Of a stretch of DNA of 64,000 nucleotides, positions 48,068 through 55,968 are shown one piece after another. Where the stretch lies: the NCBI GenBank assembly GCA_964236445.1, contig CAXSDR010000003.1, forward strand, positions 1-64,000, written 5' to 3'. Source of the DNA: CAXSDR01 sp964236445 (GTDB lineage: Bacteria > Actinomycetota > Actinomycetes > Motilibacterales > Motilibacteraceae). A program made the translations under genes and the position numbers. The notes under the pieces are model-generated. The model saw only the letters and a program-made list of their open reading frames with translations. It was not told the DNA's origin and ran no database searches. Numbering within the stretch: the first letter of the stretch is position 1; every line of letters starts with the position of its first letter.

Positions 48068-50524
48068 ATGAAGGACTGGGCGAACGACCCCGACCTGCTC
48101 GCGACCTTCCGGGCGGAGGTCGACGACCGGCTGGCCTCGCTGCGCAGCGGACTGCTCGAGCTCGAGGGTCATCCGTCGCCGCGGCAGATCATCGGTGAGC
48201 TCTTTCGTGACGCCCACACGGTCAAGGGTTCTGCTCGCATGCTCGGGCTCGACGACGTCGTGTCGCTCGCTCACCGGGCCGAAGACCTCCTCGGTGCGCT
48301 GCGGGACGGGCGCACCGACGTACGCCGTGACCACATCGACGTCCTGCTGGCCACCTGCGACGCGATCTCCCGGGCGATGCCCGGATCACCGCGGCCCGCG
48401 ACGAGTGCCGAGATCAAGGGCCTGAGCGACGCGCTGCACGCGGCCCTGCGCGGACAGGACCACGTGGCCGTGCCGGTCGTCACCGGCGAGCAGACCAATG
48501 CCGAGGAGTCGGCGTTGGCGGCGGCGGAGGTGCCAGCACCTGCTGCCTCGGTGGCTCCGGCGGACCGGTCCGCCCAGGCTGCGACGGGCTCCGCGTTCAG
48601 CGCCTTCTCGGTGTTTCCCGCGTTCCAGGCGCCGGCCGTGTTCCATGCGCCGGCCGAGGAGCCACAGACAGCTCCGTCGCCCTTCGCGGCACCCTCCGCA
48701 CCCTCCGCACCCCCCGCACCCCCTGCACCGACCCCCGGCGTGCCTGCTCCGCGCCCCCGCCCCGCCCAGCAAGACCAGCTCCCGCCGCCGCGCCAGACCG
48801 CGGTGCGGGTTCCGGTGCGCCGCGTGCGCGAGCTGCTCGACGGTGTCGGCGAGGCCGAGCTCGCCGCGCGACGGGTGGGGGTGCAGACGCATGAGCTGTC
48901 GACCGCGCTCGCGGCCGCATCGAGCGCGGCGCAGGTCGTGCGCGGTGCGACGTCAGGGCGCAAGAGCGACCCTCTGGCGAATGCAGCATCGGCCCTGGTC
49001 GGAGCTGTCGAGCGGATGCGCATCGCGGCCGGAGACCTCCCGACGCTGCTCGAGGACGCCGAGAGCGCGATGTCGATCGTGCGCGACGGCACGATCAGCC
49101 TCGCGATGGTCCCGGTGCGCCAGGTGGTGGCAGGGTTCGCGGGCCTGGTGCGTGAGCTGACCATCGGCACGGGCAAGGACGTGGTGCTCGTCGTCGAGGG
49201 CGAGACGGTCGAGCTGGACAGCCGCGTGCTCGACGCGGCCGCCGACGCCCTGCGCCACCTCGTGACCAACGCTGTCGACCACGGCTGCGAGTCGGTCGCC
49301 GACAGGATCGCCGCAGGCAAGCCGGGCACCGCGACGATCACGGTCGCCGCACACGCGGCGGGCGCCTCGGTCGTCATCGACGTCTCGGACGACGGTGCGG
49401 GCATCGACGAGGACAGGCTGCGCGCCGTCGCGGTCGCGCGCGGTGTGCTCGGGGCCGAGGAGGCCCGCACGTTGACCGGTTCGGCGCTGCTGCGCGTCCT
49501 CTTCGTCGAGGGCTTCTCGACGCGCAACGAGGTCACCCACAGCTCCGGGCGCGGGGTCGGCCTCGACGTGGTGGCCCACGCCGTCGGCGGCATCGGCGGC
49601 ACGGTGGACATCGGCACCCGCCTGGGGTCCGGCACCACGTTCACCGTCATGCTGCCTGTCACCCTCGGCGTGCAGCGCTGCCTCGTCGCCCGCGTAGGTG
49701 GTGAGACCTACGCGCTGCCGGTCACGGGCGTCGTGGAGACCGTGACGCTCAAGGGCGTCGCCCGGGCCGAGGTGGCCGGCGTGCCGGTCCTGGTGCGTCA
49801 CGGCGTCTCCCTCCCGCTGCTCGACCTGGGGGTCGCCGTCGGTGTCAGGGGTGAGCGCAACCCGCGGGCCGCCGTGATCGTCCGCTCCGGCGCCGTCGGC
49901 GAGCACACCGCGTTCGCGGTCGATGCGCTCGACGGCGAGCGCGAGATGGTCATCAAGGACCTCGGGCTTTTCCTCGGCCGGCAGGCCGCTGTCACCGGAG
50001 CCACGATCGACGCCGACGGCGGGCTGGTGCTCGTGCTCGACGTACGAGAGCTGGCCTCCCGCGGTGCGACGGCGCCGCTGAGCATGGGACCTGACCCCGG
50101 CATGCCGGCGCTGCGGGCACCGTCGGGCGTCCGCACCAGCGGCGACGCGTCCGGGCCGGCGCGGATCCTGGTCGTCGAGGACTCGGTCGGGGTCCGGGAG
50201 CTGCAGCGGGCGATTCTCGAGGGTGCCGGCTATGACGTGACCACGGCGATGGACGGCAGCGAGGGGGCGGCCCGCCTCAGCGGAAGGCCGTTCGACCTCG
50301 TGCTGTCCGACGTCGAGATGCCGGGAATGGACGGCTTCTCCCTCGCCCGTGCGCTGCGGCGGACGCCCGGCTGGCAGGACGTGCCGGTCATCATCATGAC
50401 CTCGCGGGGTGACGACGCCGACCGGCGCGCTGGGCTGGACGCGGGAGCATCGGCCTACCTGCTCAAGAGCTCCTTCGACCAGGCCGAACTGCTCAGTACG
50501 GTCCGCCGCTTGATCGGTCGCTGA
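48068..50524 (+). CDS. cheA: CheA hybrid histidine kinase with receiver domain
   Basis: An 818-residue kinase. The HPt domain (1-110) has phospho-acceptor His50 in 'DAHTVKGSARM'. A Pro/Ala-rich linker (about 155-240), dimer and HATPase domains ('HLVTNAVDHG', 'DDGAGIDEDRL', 'SGRGVGLDVV'), a CheW-like regulatory domain, and a C-terminal receiver with Asp748 ('LSDVEMPGMDG'), a Thr at the usual place and Lys800 complete it. No separate P2 CheY-binding domain is evident. The fused receiver may act as a phosphate sink or direct output. It follows the MCP by 17 bases. Confidence 0.9.
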   Translation: MKDWANDPDLLATFRAEVDDRLASLRSGLLELEGHPSPRQIIGELFRDAHTVKGSARMLGLDDVVSLAHRAEDLLGALRDGRTDVRRDHIDVLLATCDAISRAMPGSPRPATSAEIKGLSDALHAALRGQDHVAVPVVTGEQTNAEESALAAAEVPAPAASVAPADRSAQAATGSAFSAFSVFPAFQAPAVFHAPAEEPQTAPSPFAAPSAPSAPPAPPAPTPGVPAPRPRPAQQDQLPPPRQTAVRVPVRRVRELLDGVGEAELAARRVGVQTHELSTALAAASSAAQVVRGATSGRKSDPLANAASALVGAVERMRIAAGDLPTLLEDAESAMSIVRDGTISLAMVPVRQVVAGFAGLVRELTIGTGKDVVLVVEGETVELDSRVLDAAADALRHLVTNAVDHGCESVADRIAAGKPGTATITVAAHAAGASVVIDVSDDGAGIDEDRLRAVAVARGVLGAEEARTLTGSALLRVLFVEGFSTRNEVTHSSGRGVGLDVVAHAVGGIGGTVDIGTRLGSGTTFTVMLPVTLGVQRCLVARVGGETYALPVTGVVETVTLKGVARAEVAGVPVLVRHGVSLPLLDLGVAVGVRGERNPRAAVIVRSGAVGEHTAFAVDALDGEREMVIKDLGLFLGRQAAVTGATIDADGGLVLVLDVRELASRGATAPLSMGPDPGMPALRAPSGVRTSGDASGPARILVVEDSVGVRELQRAILEGAGYDVTTAMDGSEGAARLSGRPFDLVLSDVEMPGMDGFSLARALRRTPGWQDVPVIIMTSRGDDADRRAGLDAGASAYLLKSSFDQAELLSTVRRLIGR

Positions 50525-50596
50525 GATGCCTCCGTTGACCATCCGCCCGCTGCTCAGGTGGACCTGTACGACTCGCCCGCTACACCCGGAGATGTG

Positions 50597-51565
50597 ATGC
50601 CGAGAGTTCTGCTCGCCGACGACAGTCCGACGCTGCGCCGGATCGTCACCTCGGTCCTGGAACGCGAGGGCTTCGAGGTGCACACGGCCGAGGACGGCGT
50701 GGAGGCGCTGCAGCAGGCCTTCCGGGTCCAGCCCGACGTGATCATTCTCGACGTCCAGATGCCGCGCGTCTCGGGCTATGTGGCGGCGCGGCTGCTCAAG
50801 GACGACTGGCAGACCACGGAGACGCCGGTCATCATCCTGACCTCGCTCGATGCCGCGAGCGACCGCTACTGGGCCAGCCAGACCGGTGCCGACCGCTTTC
50901 TCACCAAGGACTTCGAGGCCGCTGACCTCGTCGACGCCGTACGCGAGGTGCTGGCTGCCGCGGACGAGCGCCGGGGCGGGCGCCCATCCTACCGTGCCGA
51001 GGCCGTCGACCTGGGCGACGACGAGGTCCTGGCCCGCATCTCCGAGCTGCTGGACCGCAAGCTCTTCGAGGCCAGCGTCGCCGCCGAGGTCACGGCGATC
51101 GCGGCAGACGTGAACGGCTTCGAGGAGACCGTCGCGGCGGTGCTGCTGATGCTGCGCCGGGTCGTCGACTGCGACCTCGCCGCCATGCTTGTCCTCGAGG
51201 ACCTCTCGACCTATGTCAGCGTGGGACGCGAGACGTCCACGACGCTCTACAGCGAGTTCTTCACCTCGATCGCCGAGGCCGCCAGCCAGGTCACCGGTGC
51301 AGCCGTCTCGGTGTCCTCGCTCGCCCCCCGGGTCGCCGACCCCGACGGCCTGCTCGGTGCCGACGACGAGGGCCGCATGGCGACGTTCCTGTCGATGCCG
51401 CTGCGCACGGGCGGCCGGGTCATCGGCTGCCTCGCGTTGGCCAGTGCGAGCAAGAACGCCTTCGGCGAAGCGTCGATGACCACCCTGCGCCTCGTCGAGG
51501 GGCCCGCGGCTGTCGTCGTGGACAACGCGCGCATGAGCCGACAGCGGGCGGCTGCCGCACGCTGA
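50597..51565 (+). CDS. Response regulator with REC-GAF architecture
   Basis: A 322-residue protein. The receiver domain (1-120) has acidic D8/D9, phospho-acceptor Asp52, Thr82 and Lys104. The C-terminal half (about 145-315) resembles a GAF domain ('EETVAAVLLMLRRVVDCDLAAMLVLED' in part). There is no DNA-binding or enzymatic output, so it is probably a protein-interaction or ligand-sensing output of the CheA. ATG 50597 has GGAG five bases upstream; a GTG at 50558 is possible. Last gene of the chemosensory operon. Confidence 0.82.
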   Translation: MPRVLLADDSPTLRRIVTSVLEREGFEVHTAEDGVEALQQAFRVQPDVIILDVQMPRVSGYVAARLLKDDWQTTETPVIILTSLDAASDRYWASQTGADRFLTKDFEAADLVDAVREVLAAADERRGGRPSYRAEAVDLGDDEVLARISELLDRKLFEASVAAEVTAIAADVNGFEETVAAVLLMLRRVVDCDLAAMLVLEDLSTYVSVGRETSTTLYSEFFTSIAEAASQVTGAAVSVSSLAPRVADPDGLLGADDEGRMATFLSMPLRTGGRVIGCLALASASKNAFGEASMTTLRLVEGPAAVVVDNARMSRQRAAAAR

Positions 51566-51578
51566 GGATGATGTCGTC

Positions 51579-52136
51579 ATGAACGACATCGCGCGGTCCT
51601 CTGTGACTGTGACGCTGCGGCTGGTCACCGGTGAACCGGCCGAGATGGCGTCGCTGCAAGGCGTCTTGGACGCCGCGCCGGCCTATGCCGAGCGCGTCAC
51701 CGGTCAGCCGCCCGGAGCCGCGGACGCGCAGAGCCTGTTCTCGATCCTGCCCGACGGTGTGGATTATTCGTCGAAGTTCGTCTGGGCTGTCATGCACGAC
51801 GCCACCATGGTGGGCTGCATCGACGTCATCCGGGGCTGGCCTGCCGCCGACACCGCACTGGTCGGACTTCTGCTGATCTCGGAGCCCTATGTGCGCAGGG
51901 GTCTCGGGACGGCGGCTTTCCAGGCCATGCAGACCGAGGTAGGTGGGTGGCCCGAGATCCGCCGGCTGCGGGCGGCTGTCGTGGAGACGAATGCCGACGT
52001 GCTGGTGTTCTGGGCTGGTCTGGGCTTTCGCGAGACCGGCGAGACGAAGCCCTATCGCTACGACAAGCTGGTCTCGCGCACGCGGATCCTGATCCGCGAT
52101 GTGGACGACGAGCACCAGTCCGGCGGGGCGGGGTGA
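51579..52136 (+). CDS. GNAT-family acetyltransferase
   Basis: A 185-residue GNAT protein. 'VGLLLISEPYVRRGLGTAAFQAM' (quoted in part) contains the acetyl-CoA pyrophosphate loop R-R-G-L-G-T, and 'VFWAGLGFRETGETKPY' is the usual last strand. Substrate unknown. It begins 13 bases after the response regulator and may be read through from it. Confidence 0.83.
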   Translation: MNDIARSSVTVTLRLVTGEPAEMASLQGVLDAAPAYAERVTGQPPGAADAQSLFSILPDGVDYSSKFVWAVMHDATMVGCIDVIRGWPAADTALVGLLLISEPYVRRGLGTAAFQAMQTEVGGWPEIRRLRAAVVETNADVLVFWAGLGFRETGETKPYRYDKLVSRTRILIRDVDDEHQSGGAG

Positions 52137-52149
52137 CGGCCAAAACCCT

Positions 52150-52332
52150 TCATGCCGATCGGTCACCGAGCCGGTCCGTCGTCTGCCGTCCCAGGATCTG
52201 CTCGAACAGCGCGGCCTTTCCCGCGTCGTCCTGGAACGGGAGGGCGTTCAGGCGCGAGGTGAGCTCGGTGACCCGCAGGACCCTCTCGGCCATGGCCTGG
52301 AACTCGGGGCTACCGATGCGCATGAGTCGCAC
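52150..52332 (-). pseudogene. Truncated sugar O-acetyltransferase (Mac domain only)
   Basis: A 60-codon frame. The product 'MAERVLRVTELTSRLNALPF' and 'ALFEQILGR' matches the maltose-acetyltransferase (Mac) domain at the amino end of sugar O-acetyltransferases. The hexapeptide-repeat catalytic domain, about 130 residues that should follow, is absent; the frame stops and the convergent GNAT gene begins 13 bases on. It starts three bases after the preceding gene's stop, so it is still in the operon. Either a deletion remnant or a small protein kept for another use. Confidence 0.5.
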
Positions 52333-52335
52333 GAT

Positions 52336-52758
52336 TCAGTTGCCGAGCATCCGGCGCAGCGCCTCCCTGGCGGCAGCGCTGCGGCGCGCGAGGTCTGTCA
52401 GCTCCTGCGCCAGGACCGCCACCCACTCGTCCACCGAGACGACGCGGCGCGAGATGGTCACGCCGCGCACCACTGTCTCGATCTCAGCAGCCATGCGCCG
52501 ATGCTCCGTCTCGCGCAACGTGAGGATGTGCGCCTCCGTGCGGACGACGAGCGCGACGGCGACGCCTTCCCGCCCGGCAAGGCGGTCCCCAAGCGTGCGG
52601 CGGCGCACGACGTCCACCATGCCGGCGGGCAACGCGTCGCCGATCGTCGCCGTCAGCACGCGCGCATAGGTCGTCACGTCCACGAGGTCTGCGCGCAGTG
52701 CCGCGGCGATCGCCTCGATGTCCGGTTGCCCGTCGGCTGCGGGCAGAGCCTCACTCAT
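52336..52758 (-). CDS. Unknown helical protein in the YbjQ operon
   Basis: A 140-residue soluble protein. It has a hydrophilic start, a central segment 'EGVAVALVVRTEAHILTLRE' suggesting beta strands, and helical ends. Its ATG shares a base with the stop of the upstream YbjQ gene (TGATG), so synthesis is coupled. I do not recognise a family. The position suggests it acts with the double-YbjQ proteins. Confidence 0.7.
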   Translation of the reverse strand: MSEALPAADGQPDIEAIAAALRADLVDVTTYARVLTATIGDALPAGMVDVVRRRTLGDRLAGREGVAVALVVRTEAHILTLRETEHRRMAAEIETVVRGVTISRRVVSVDEWVAVLAQELTDLARRSAAAREALRRMLGN

Positions 52759-53603
52759 CAGTCGCTCAGGGGCAGCACGAGAGCCGGCTTGGCGATCGTG
52801 TGGTCCGCACGCACCGGACGCACAGCCGTGCCGACCGCGAAGAACTCGGTGGTGTGCCCGCCCCACCGGTGCGGCAGCGACAGCAGCTGGACACCGACGA
52901 TCCCTTCGGCTTTCAACGCCTCGGCCTCGGCCTGCATGCGGCTCATCGCCAGCTCACGCGCGTCGTAGAGGGCTTCGGTGAACTGCGGGATCTCGACGTT
53001 CTGGCCGATGTTGCCCATCGTCTGCCAGAACTTCTGGTGAGCGATGTGATAGACGCAGTTGCCCATGACCAAGCCTTGCGGCGCGTAGCCGGCCTGGATC
53101 AGCGTCCAGAAGTCCTGACCCGACAGGTCCGACGTGAAAGGCAGTCCGTGTGCGTTGCGCCACGAGAAGCCGTCGGGCGCTGCGGCATGGGCCTCGTCAG
53201 CATGCACTGCCGTGCCGATCGCCACGAACTCGGCGAGATCTGTGCCGAACTCCTTGAACTCGATCTCGAGACGTACGCCGACCACGCCGTCCGCACCGAG
53301 TGCCTGTGCTTCTGCCTCCATGCGCGACATCGCCAGCTCGCGGGCGTGGTACATCGCCTGCGACAGCGTCTCCAGCTCCTGGTTGCGGCTCCACTGGCGC
53401 GCCTGGAAGCCCACGTGATAGATGCTCGACCCCAGGACGAGCCCCAGCGGGCGGAAGCCCGCTTCCCGCACGAGCAGGAACTCGTTGACGCTGAGGTCCG
53501 AAGTGAACAAGCTGGTCGACTGCCCCGGCCGCATCTGCGCCAGGCGCTTCATCGCATCCTCGGGGATGCCGAGATCCGTTGCGCGGGAAGGCGTCTCGCT
53601 CAT
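52758..53603 (-). CDS. Double YbjQ (UPF0145) domain protein
   Basis: A 281-residue protein made of two related halves. Each has the YbjQ pattern: 'ARELAMSRMEAEAQALGADG' then 'VGVRLEIE' and 'FVAIGTAV' in the first, and 'ARELAMSRMQAEAEALKAEG' and 'FFAVGTAV' in the second. YbjQ proteins form pentamers and have been called heavy-metal-binding without biochemical proof. Each half adds 'FTSDLS..(E/D)F' segments unlike single-domain YbjQ. ATG 53603 overlaps the upstream gene's stop (ATGA). Confidence 0.82.
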   Translation of the reverse strand: MSETPSRATDLGIPEDAMKRLAQMRPGQSTSLFTSDLSVNEFLLVREAGFRPLGLVLGSSIYHVGFQARQWSRNQELETLSQAMYHARELAMSRMEAEAQALGADGVVGVRLEIEFKEFGTDLAEFVAIGTAVHADEAHAAAPDGFSWRNAHGLPFTSDLSGQDFWTLIQAGYAPQGLVMGNCVYHIAHQKFWQTMGNIGQNVEIPQFTEALYDARELAMSRMQAEAEALKAEGIVGVQLLSLPHRWGGHTTEFFAVGTAVRPVRADHTIAKPALVLPLSD

Positions 53604-54532
53604 GTGCGGGCTCCAGTGGTGAGGGGCAGCATGGTCAGTGTCCGGGCAGCGGCGGGTGGCCTGCTGCGGTACTGCACGAGCGTCGTGCCGACCACGAAGG
53701 CTTCCGCGACGTGGTCGGTGTGGCCGTCCGACGGTTCGACCTCCCACACATGCAGGCTCATGTCGCTCACGACTGCACCCTCGGCGCCGACGCTGTTGAT
53801 GCGTTCGGCGAACCGCTGGTTGGCGAAGTGGCGGCTGTGCTGCACCAGCTCGGTGTAGCCGGAGACCTCGACGTTGCCGGCTCCCCACGACTGCTGACGC
53901 TGAGTTCGGTAGTCGTCGTGTCGGATGGCCACCTCGAGCCCGATGGCGACACTGACGGGCATCCAGCCGTTGCTCATGAGCTTCGCCACGTCGGTGCCGG
54001 CCAGGTCGGTCGTGAAGGGGTAGGCGGGGTGGGTGCGCGACCGCGCGCGTACGGCTGTGCCCAGAGCGACGAACTCACGGCCGAGCCCTTCGACGGACTC
54101 CATCGTCAGTCGGATGCCCACCACGCCGTCGGCGCCCATGGCCCTCGCCTCGTCGAGCATCCGGCGCAGCGCGGTGTCATAGCCGCGGTTGAGTGCGTCG
54201 ACGTAGGGCCGGTAGCCGGCGAAGACGCTCGACCGTGTGCTCGTCACGGCCGCCAGACGGCCGGCGCCGAAGCCGGACCATGCGCCGCATCCGGTCCAGC
54301 CCTGCCAGCCGACATGCTCGACGATGCAGCCCATGACCTCGCCGAGCGGCTCGAGGCCGACGTCAGAGATCGCCACGGTCGACCCGACGCCGAGCAGCGA
54401 CGTCGCGACACCAGCGGTCGCGAACCGAGACATGCGCGCCTGCGCGGCCGGCGGGAGCCCCCGCCCGTCCCAGGGTGTGGTGGACAACGGTTCGCGTCCC
54501 CTTTGACGTCGTCGGCTGGTCCTGACCATCAT
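53600..54532 (-). CDS. Second double YbjQ (UPF0145) domain protein
   Basis: A 310-residue protein, diverged from its neighbour but with the same two-module layout: 'ARAMGADGVVGIRLTMESVE' and 'FVALGTAV', then a weaker second module ending 'AEAFVVGTTL'. The preceding segment holds a Gly/Trp/Cys-rich stretch ('GWQGWTGCGAWSGFGAG'). First gene of a four-gene overlapping operon. Start uncertain: ATG 54532, ATG 54529, or TTG at about residue 16 after AAAGGGG. Confidence 0.78.
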   Translation of the reverse strand: MMVRTSRRRQRGREPLSTTPWDGRGLPPAAQARMSRFATAGVATSLLGVGSTVAISDVGLEPLGEVMGCIVEHVGWQGWTGCGAWSGFGAGRLAAVTSTRSSVFAGYRPYVDALNRGYDTALRRMLDEARAMGADGVVGIRLTMESVEGLGREFVALGTAVRARSRTHPAYPFTTDLAGTDVAKLMSNGWMPVSVAIGLEVAIRHDDYRTQRQQSWGAGNVEVSGYTELVQHSRHFANQRFAERINSVGAEGAVVSDMSLHVWEVEPSDGHTDHVAEAFVVGTTLVQYRSRPPAAARTLTMLPLTTGART

Positions 54533-54555
54533 GACGCCCCAGCCGTGGGGCGGCT

Positions 54556-55098
54556 TCAGCAGTCGACAGCCGCCGGCACGCCGGCCGTCTCGTCTTCGGT
54601 GAGCTCGGCGATGTGACGGCAGGTGGTGGGGTCGAGGTTCTTCACGGCGCGCGCGGTGCGTTCGAGCAGATTGCGCAGCTGTGCGGCGTCGCCATCATCG
54701 AGCGACCCGAACACGTGGTGCTCGACCTGGCGCAGCCGCTGCTCGAAGTCCGCCAGCCTGCTCGAGCCTGACGACGTGAGCACGATGCGGCGGGCTCGTC
54801 TGTCTTGCAGGTCGGCCTGACGCTCGACCAACCCGGCAGTCACGAGGCCGTCGAGAAGATAAGTGACGACGGTGCGGTCGAGGCCAACCGCGTCGGCAAG
54901 CGCCAGCTGGCTGGCGTGCTGCTCGTGACGCACCCCGACGAGCAGCCGGTAGGCGCGGACACCGCCGGGGAGGTCCGAGAGCACGAGTTCGGCCGCACGC
55001 AGATGGGCGCGAAGAACGGTGGCGAGGGCCCAGCCGAGGTCGCCCGGAGCGGTGAGCGTCTCGCACTCGGCACCGACGTACCCCTTCACCACCGTCAT
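54556..55098 (-). CDS. MarR-family regulator
   Basis: A 180-residue winged-helix regulator. 'SQLALADAVGLDRTVVTYLL' is the recognition region and 'RQADLQDRRARRIVLTSSG' the wing. ATG 55098 (MTVVKGY) lies seven bases after a TAGACT box, so the transcript is probably leaderless. It is divergent from the azoreductase-like gene, whose promoter overlaps its own, and is likely its repressor. MarR/azoreductase pairs commonly respond to quinones or electrophiles. Confidence 0.85.
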   Translation of the reverse strand: MTVVKGYVGAECETLTAPGDLGWALATVLRAHLRAAELVLSDLPGGVRAYRLLVGVRHEQHASQLALADAVGLDRTVVTYLLDGLVTAGLVERQADLQDRRARRIVLTSSGSSRLADFEQRLRQVEHHVFGSLDDGDAAQLRNLLERTARAVKNLDPTTCRHIAELTEDETAGVPAAVDC

Positions 55099-55105
55099 AC
55101 AGCCG

Positions 55106-55148
55106 AGTCTAGCGCCGTCTTGACGAAGACGTCTGTCCGACATATGTT
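55106..55148. promoter_or_regulatory. Overlapping divergent promoters of marR and azoreductase gene
   Basis: Plus strand: TTGACG at 55120-55125, 17 bases, TATGTT at 55143-55148. Minus strand: TAGACT at 55106-55111 read toward the MarR gene, seven bases from its ATG. Between them GACGAAGACGTCTGTC (55122-55137) is nearly palindromic around AGACGTCT and overlaps the plus-strand spacer, a plausible MarR site. Confidence 0.65.
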
Positions 55149-55193
55149 CTGCGTCACAGACGATCTGCTGACCGACACACCGGGAGAACCGCC

Positions 55194-55958
55194 ATGGCCA
55201 CCACCCCCAGCTCGCCCACCACGCCGGACTCGCCGGACTCGCCGGACTCGCCGGACTCGCCGGACTCGCCGGACTCGCTCGACTCGCCCCACTCCCCCAA
55301 GTCGCCCACGCTTCTGCGAGTCGATGCCAGCTTGCGTGTCGAAGGCTCCGTCGGTCGTGCCGTAGCCGACAGCGCGGTGCGCGCCTGGCAGGAGGAGCAG
55401 CCCACCGGCGCGGTCGTCCGGCGCGACCTCAGCTCCGCACCGCTGCCGGCAGAGGCGTGGGCCCGCTCGGTGGGGGCGGCCTACGTCGCGCCCGAGGACT
55501 GGACGGCCGAGCAGCGGGCAGCAAAAGAGCTGGGCCGTACGCTCGCCGACGAGCTCATCGCCGCCGACGTGCTCGTCCTGGCGTCGCCGCTCTACAACTT
55601 CGGCGTCAGCGCCTACACCAAGGTCTGGCTCGACCTGCTCATCACCGATCCTCGCCTCGGGCCGGGATCGACCCAGCTCACGGGCAAGTCCGCGCTGCTC
55701 ATCGTGGCGCAGGGCGGTGGCTACCGTGCCGGGACGCCCCGCCACGGCTGGGACCACTCCACGCCTTATCTCGAGCGCATCCTCGGTGACAACTTCGGCA
55801 TGTCCGTCGACACCGTCATCGCCGACCTCACGCTCGCGGCCGTCAACCCGGCCATGGCTCATCTCATCGAGGTGGCGGAGCAGTCGCTCGCCGCGGCCCA
55901 CGACAGCGCCGGCCAGCACGGTGCCCGCCTCGCGCTGGCCGACCGCGAGGCTGCCTGA
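55194..55958 (+). CDS. azoR: FMN-dependent NADH-azoreductase / quinone reductase
   Basis: A 254-residue flavodoxin-fold oxidoreductase. The conserved part starts near residue 40 ('TLLRVDASLRVEGSVGRAVA'), with 'LASPLYNFGVSAYTKVWLD' the FMN-binding region of AzoR. The enzyme reduces quinones and azo compounds with NADH. The first 40 residues are an unusual tail of repeated Asp-Ser-Pro encoded by 9-base tandem repeats. ATG 55194 follows GGGAGAACCGCC. Regulated by the adjacent divergent MarR. Confidence 0.88.
   Translation: MATTPSSPTTPDSPDSPDSPDSPDSPDSLDSPHSPKSPTLLRVDASLRVEGSVGRAVADSAVRAWQEEQPTGAVVRRDLSSAPLPAEAWARSVGAAYVAPEDWTAEQRAAKELGRTLADELIAADVLVLASPLYNFGVSAYTKVWLDLLITDPRLGPGSTQLTGKSALLIVAQGGGYRAGTPRHGWDHSTPYLERILGDNFGMSVDTVIADLTLAAVNPAMAHLIEVAEQSLAAAHDSAGQHGARLALADREAA
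55222..55284 (+). repeat. 9-base tandem repeat encoding Asp-Ser-Pro
   Basis: Six perfect copies of CGCCGGACT (55222-55275) and one variant copy (55276-55284). The unit is three codons, so copy-number changes alter the length of the protein tail without breaking the frame. Confidence 0.9.
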
Positions 55959-55968
55959 GGGTCGCGGC

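Noticed and set aside
48068..50524. CheA gene read as two proteins (kinase and receiver)
   Set aside because: The frame is uninterrupted through the linker into the receiver, with no internal ribosome site or start at the junction.
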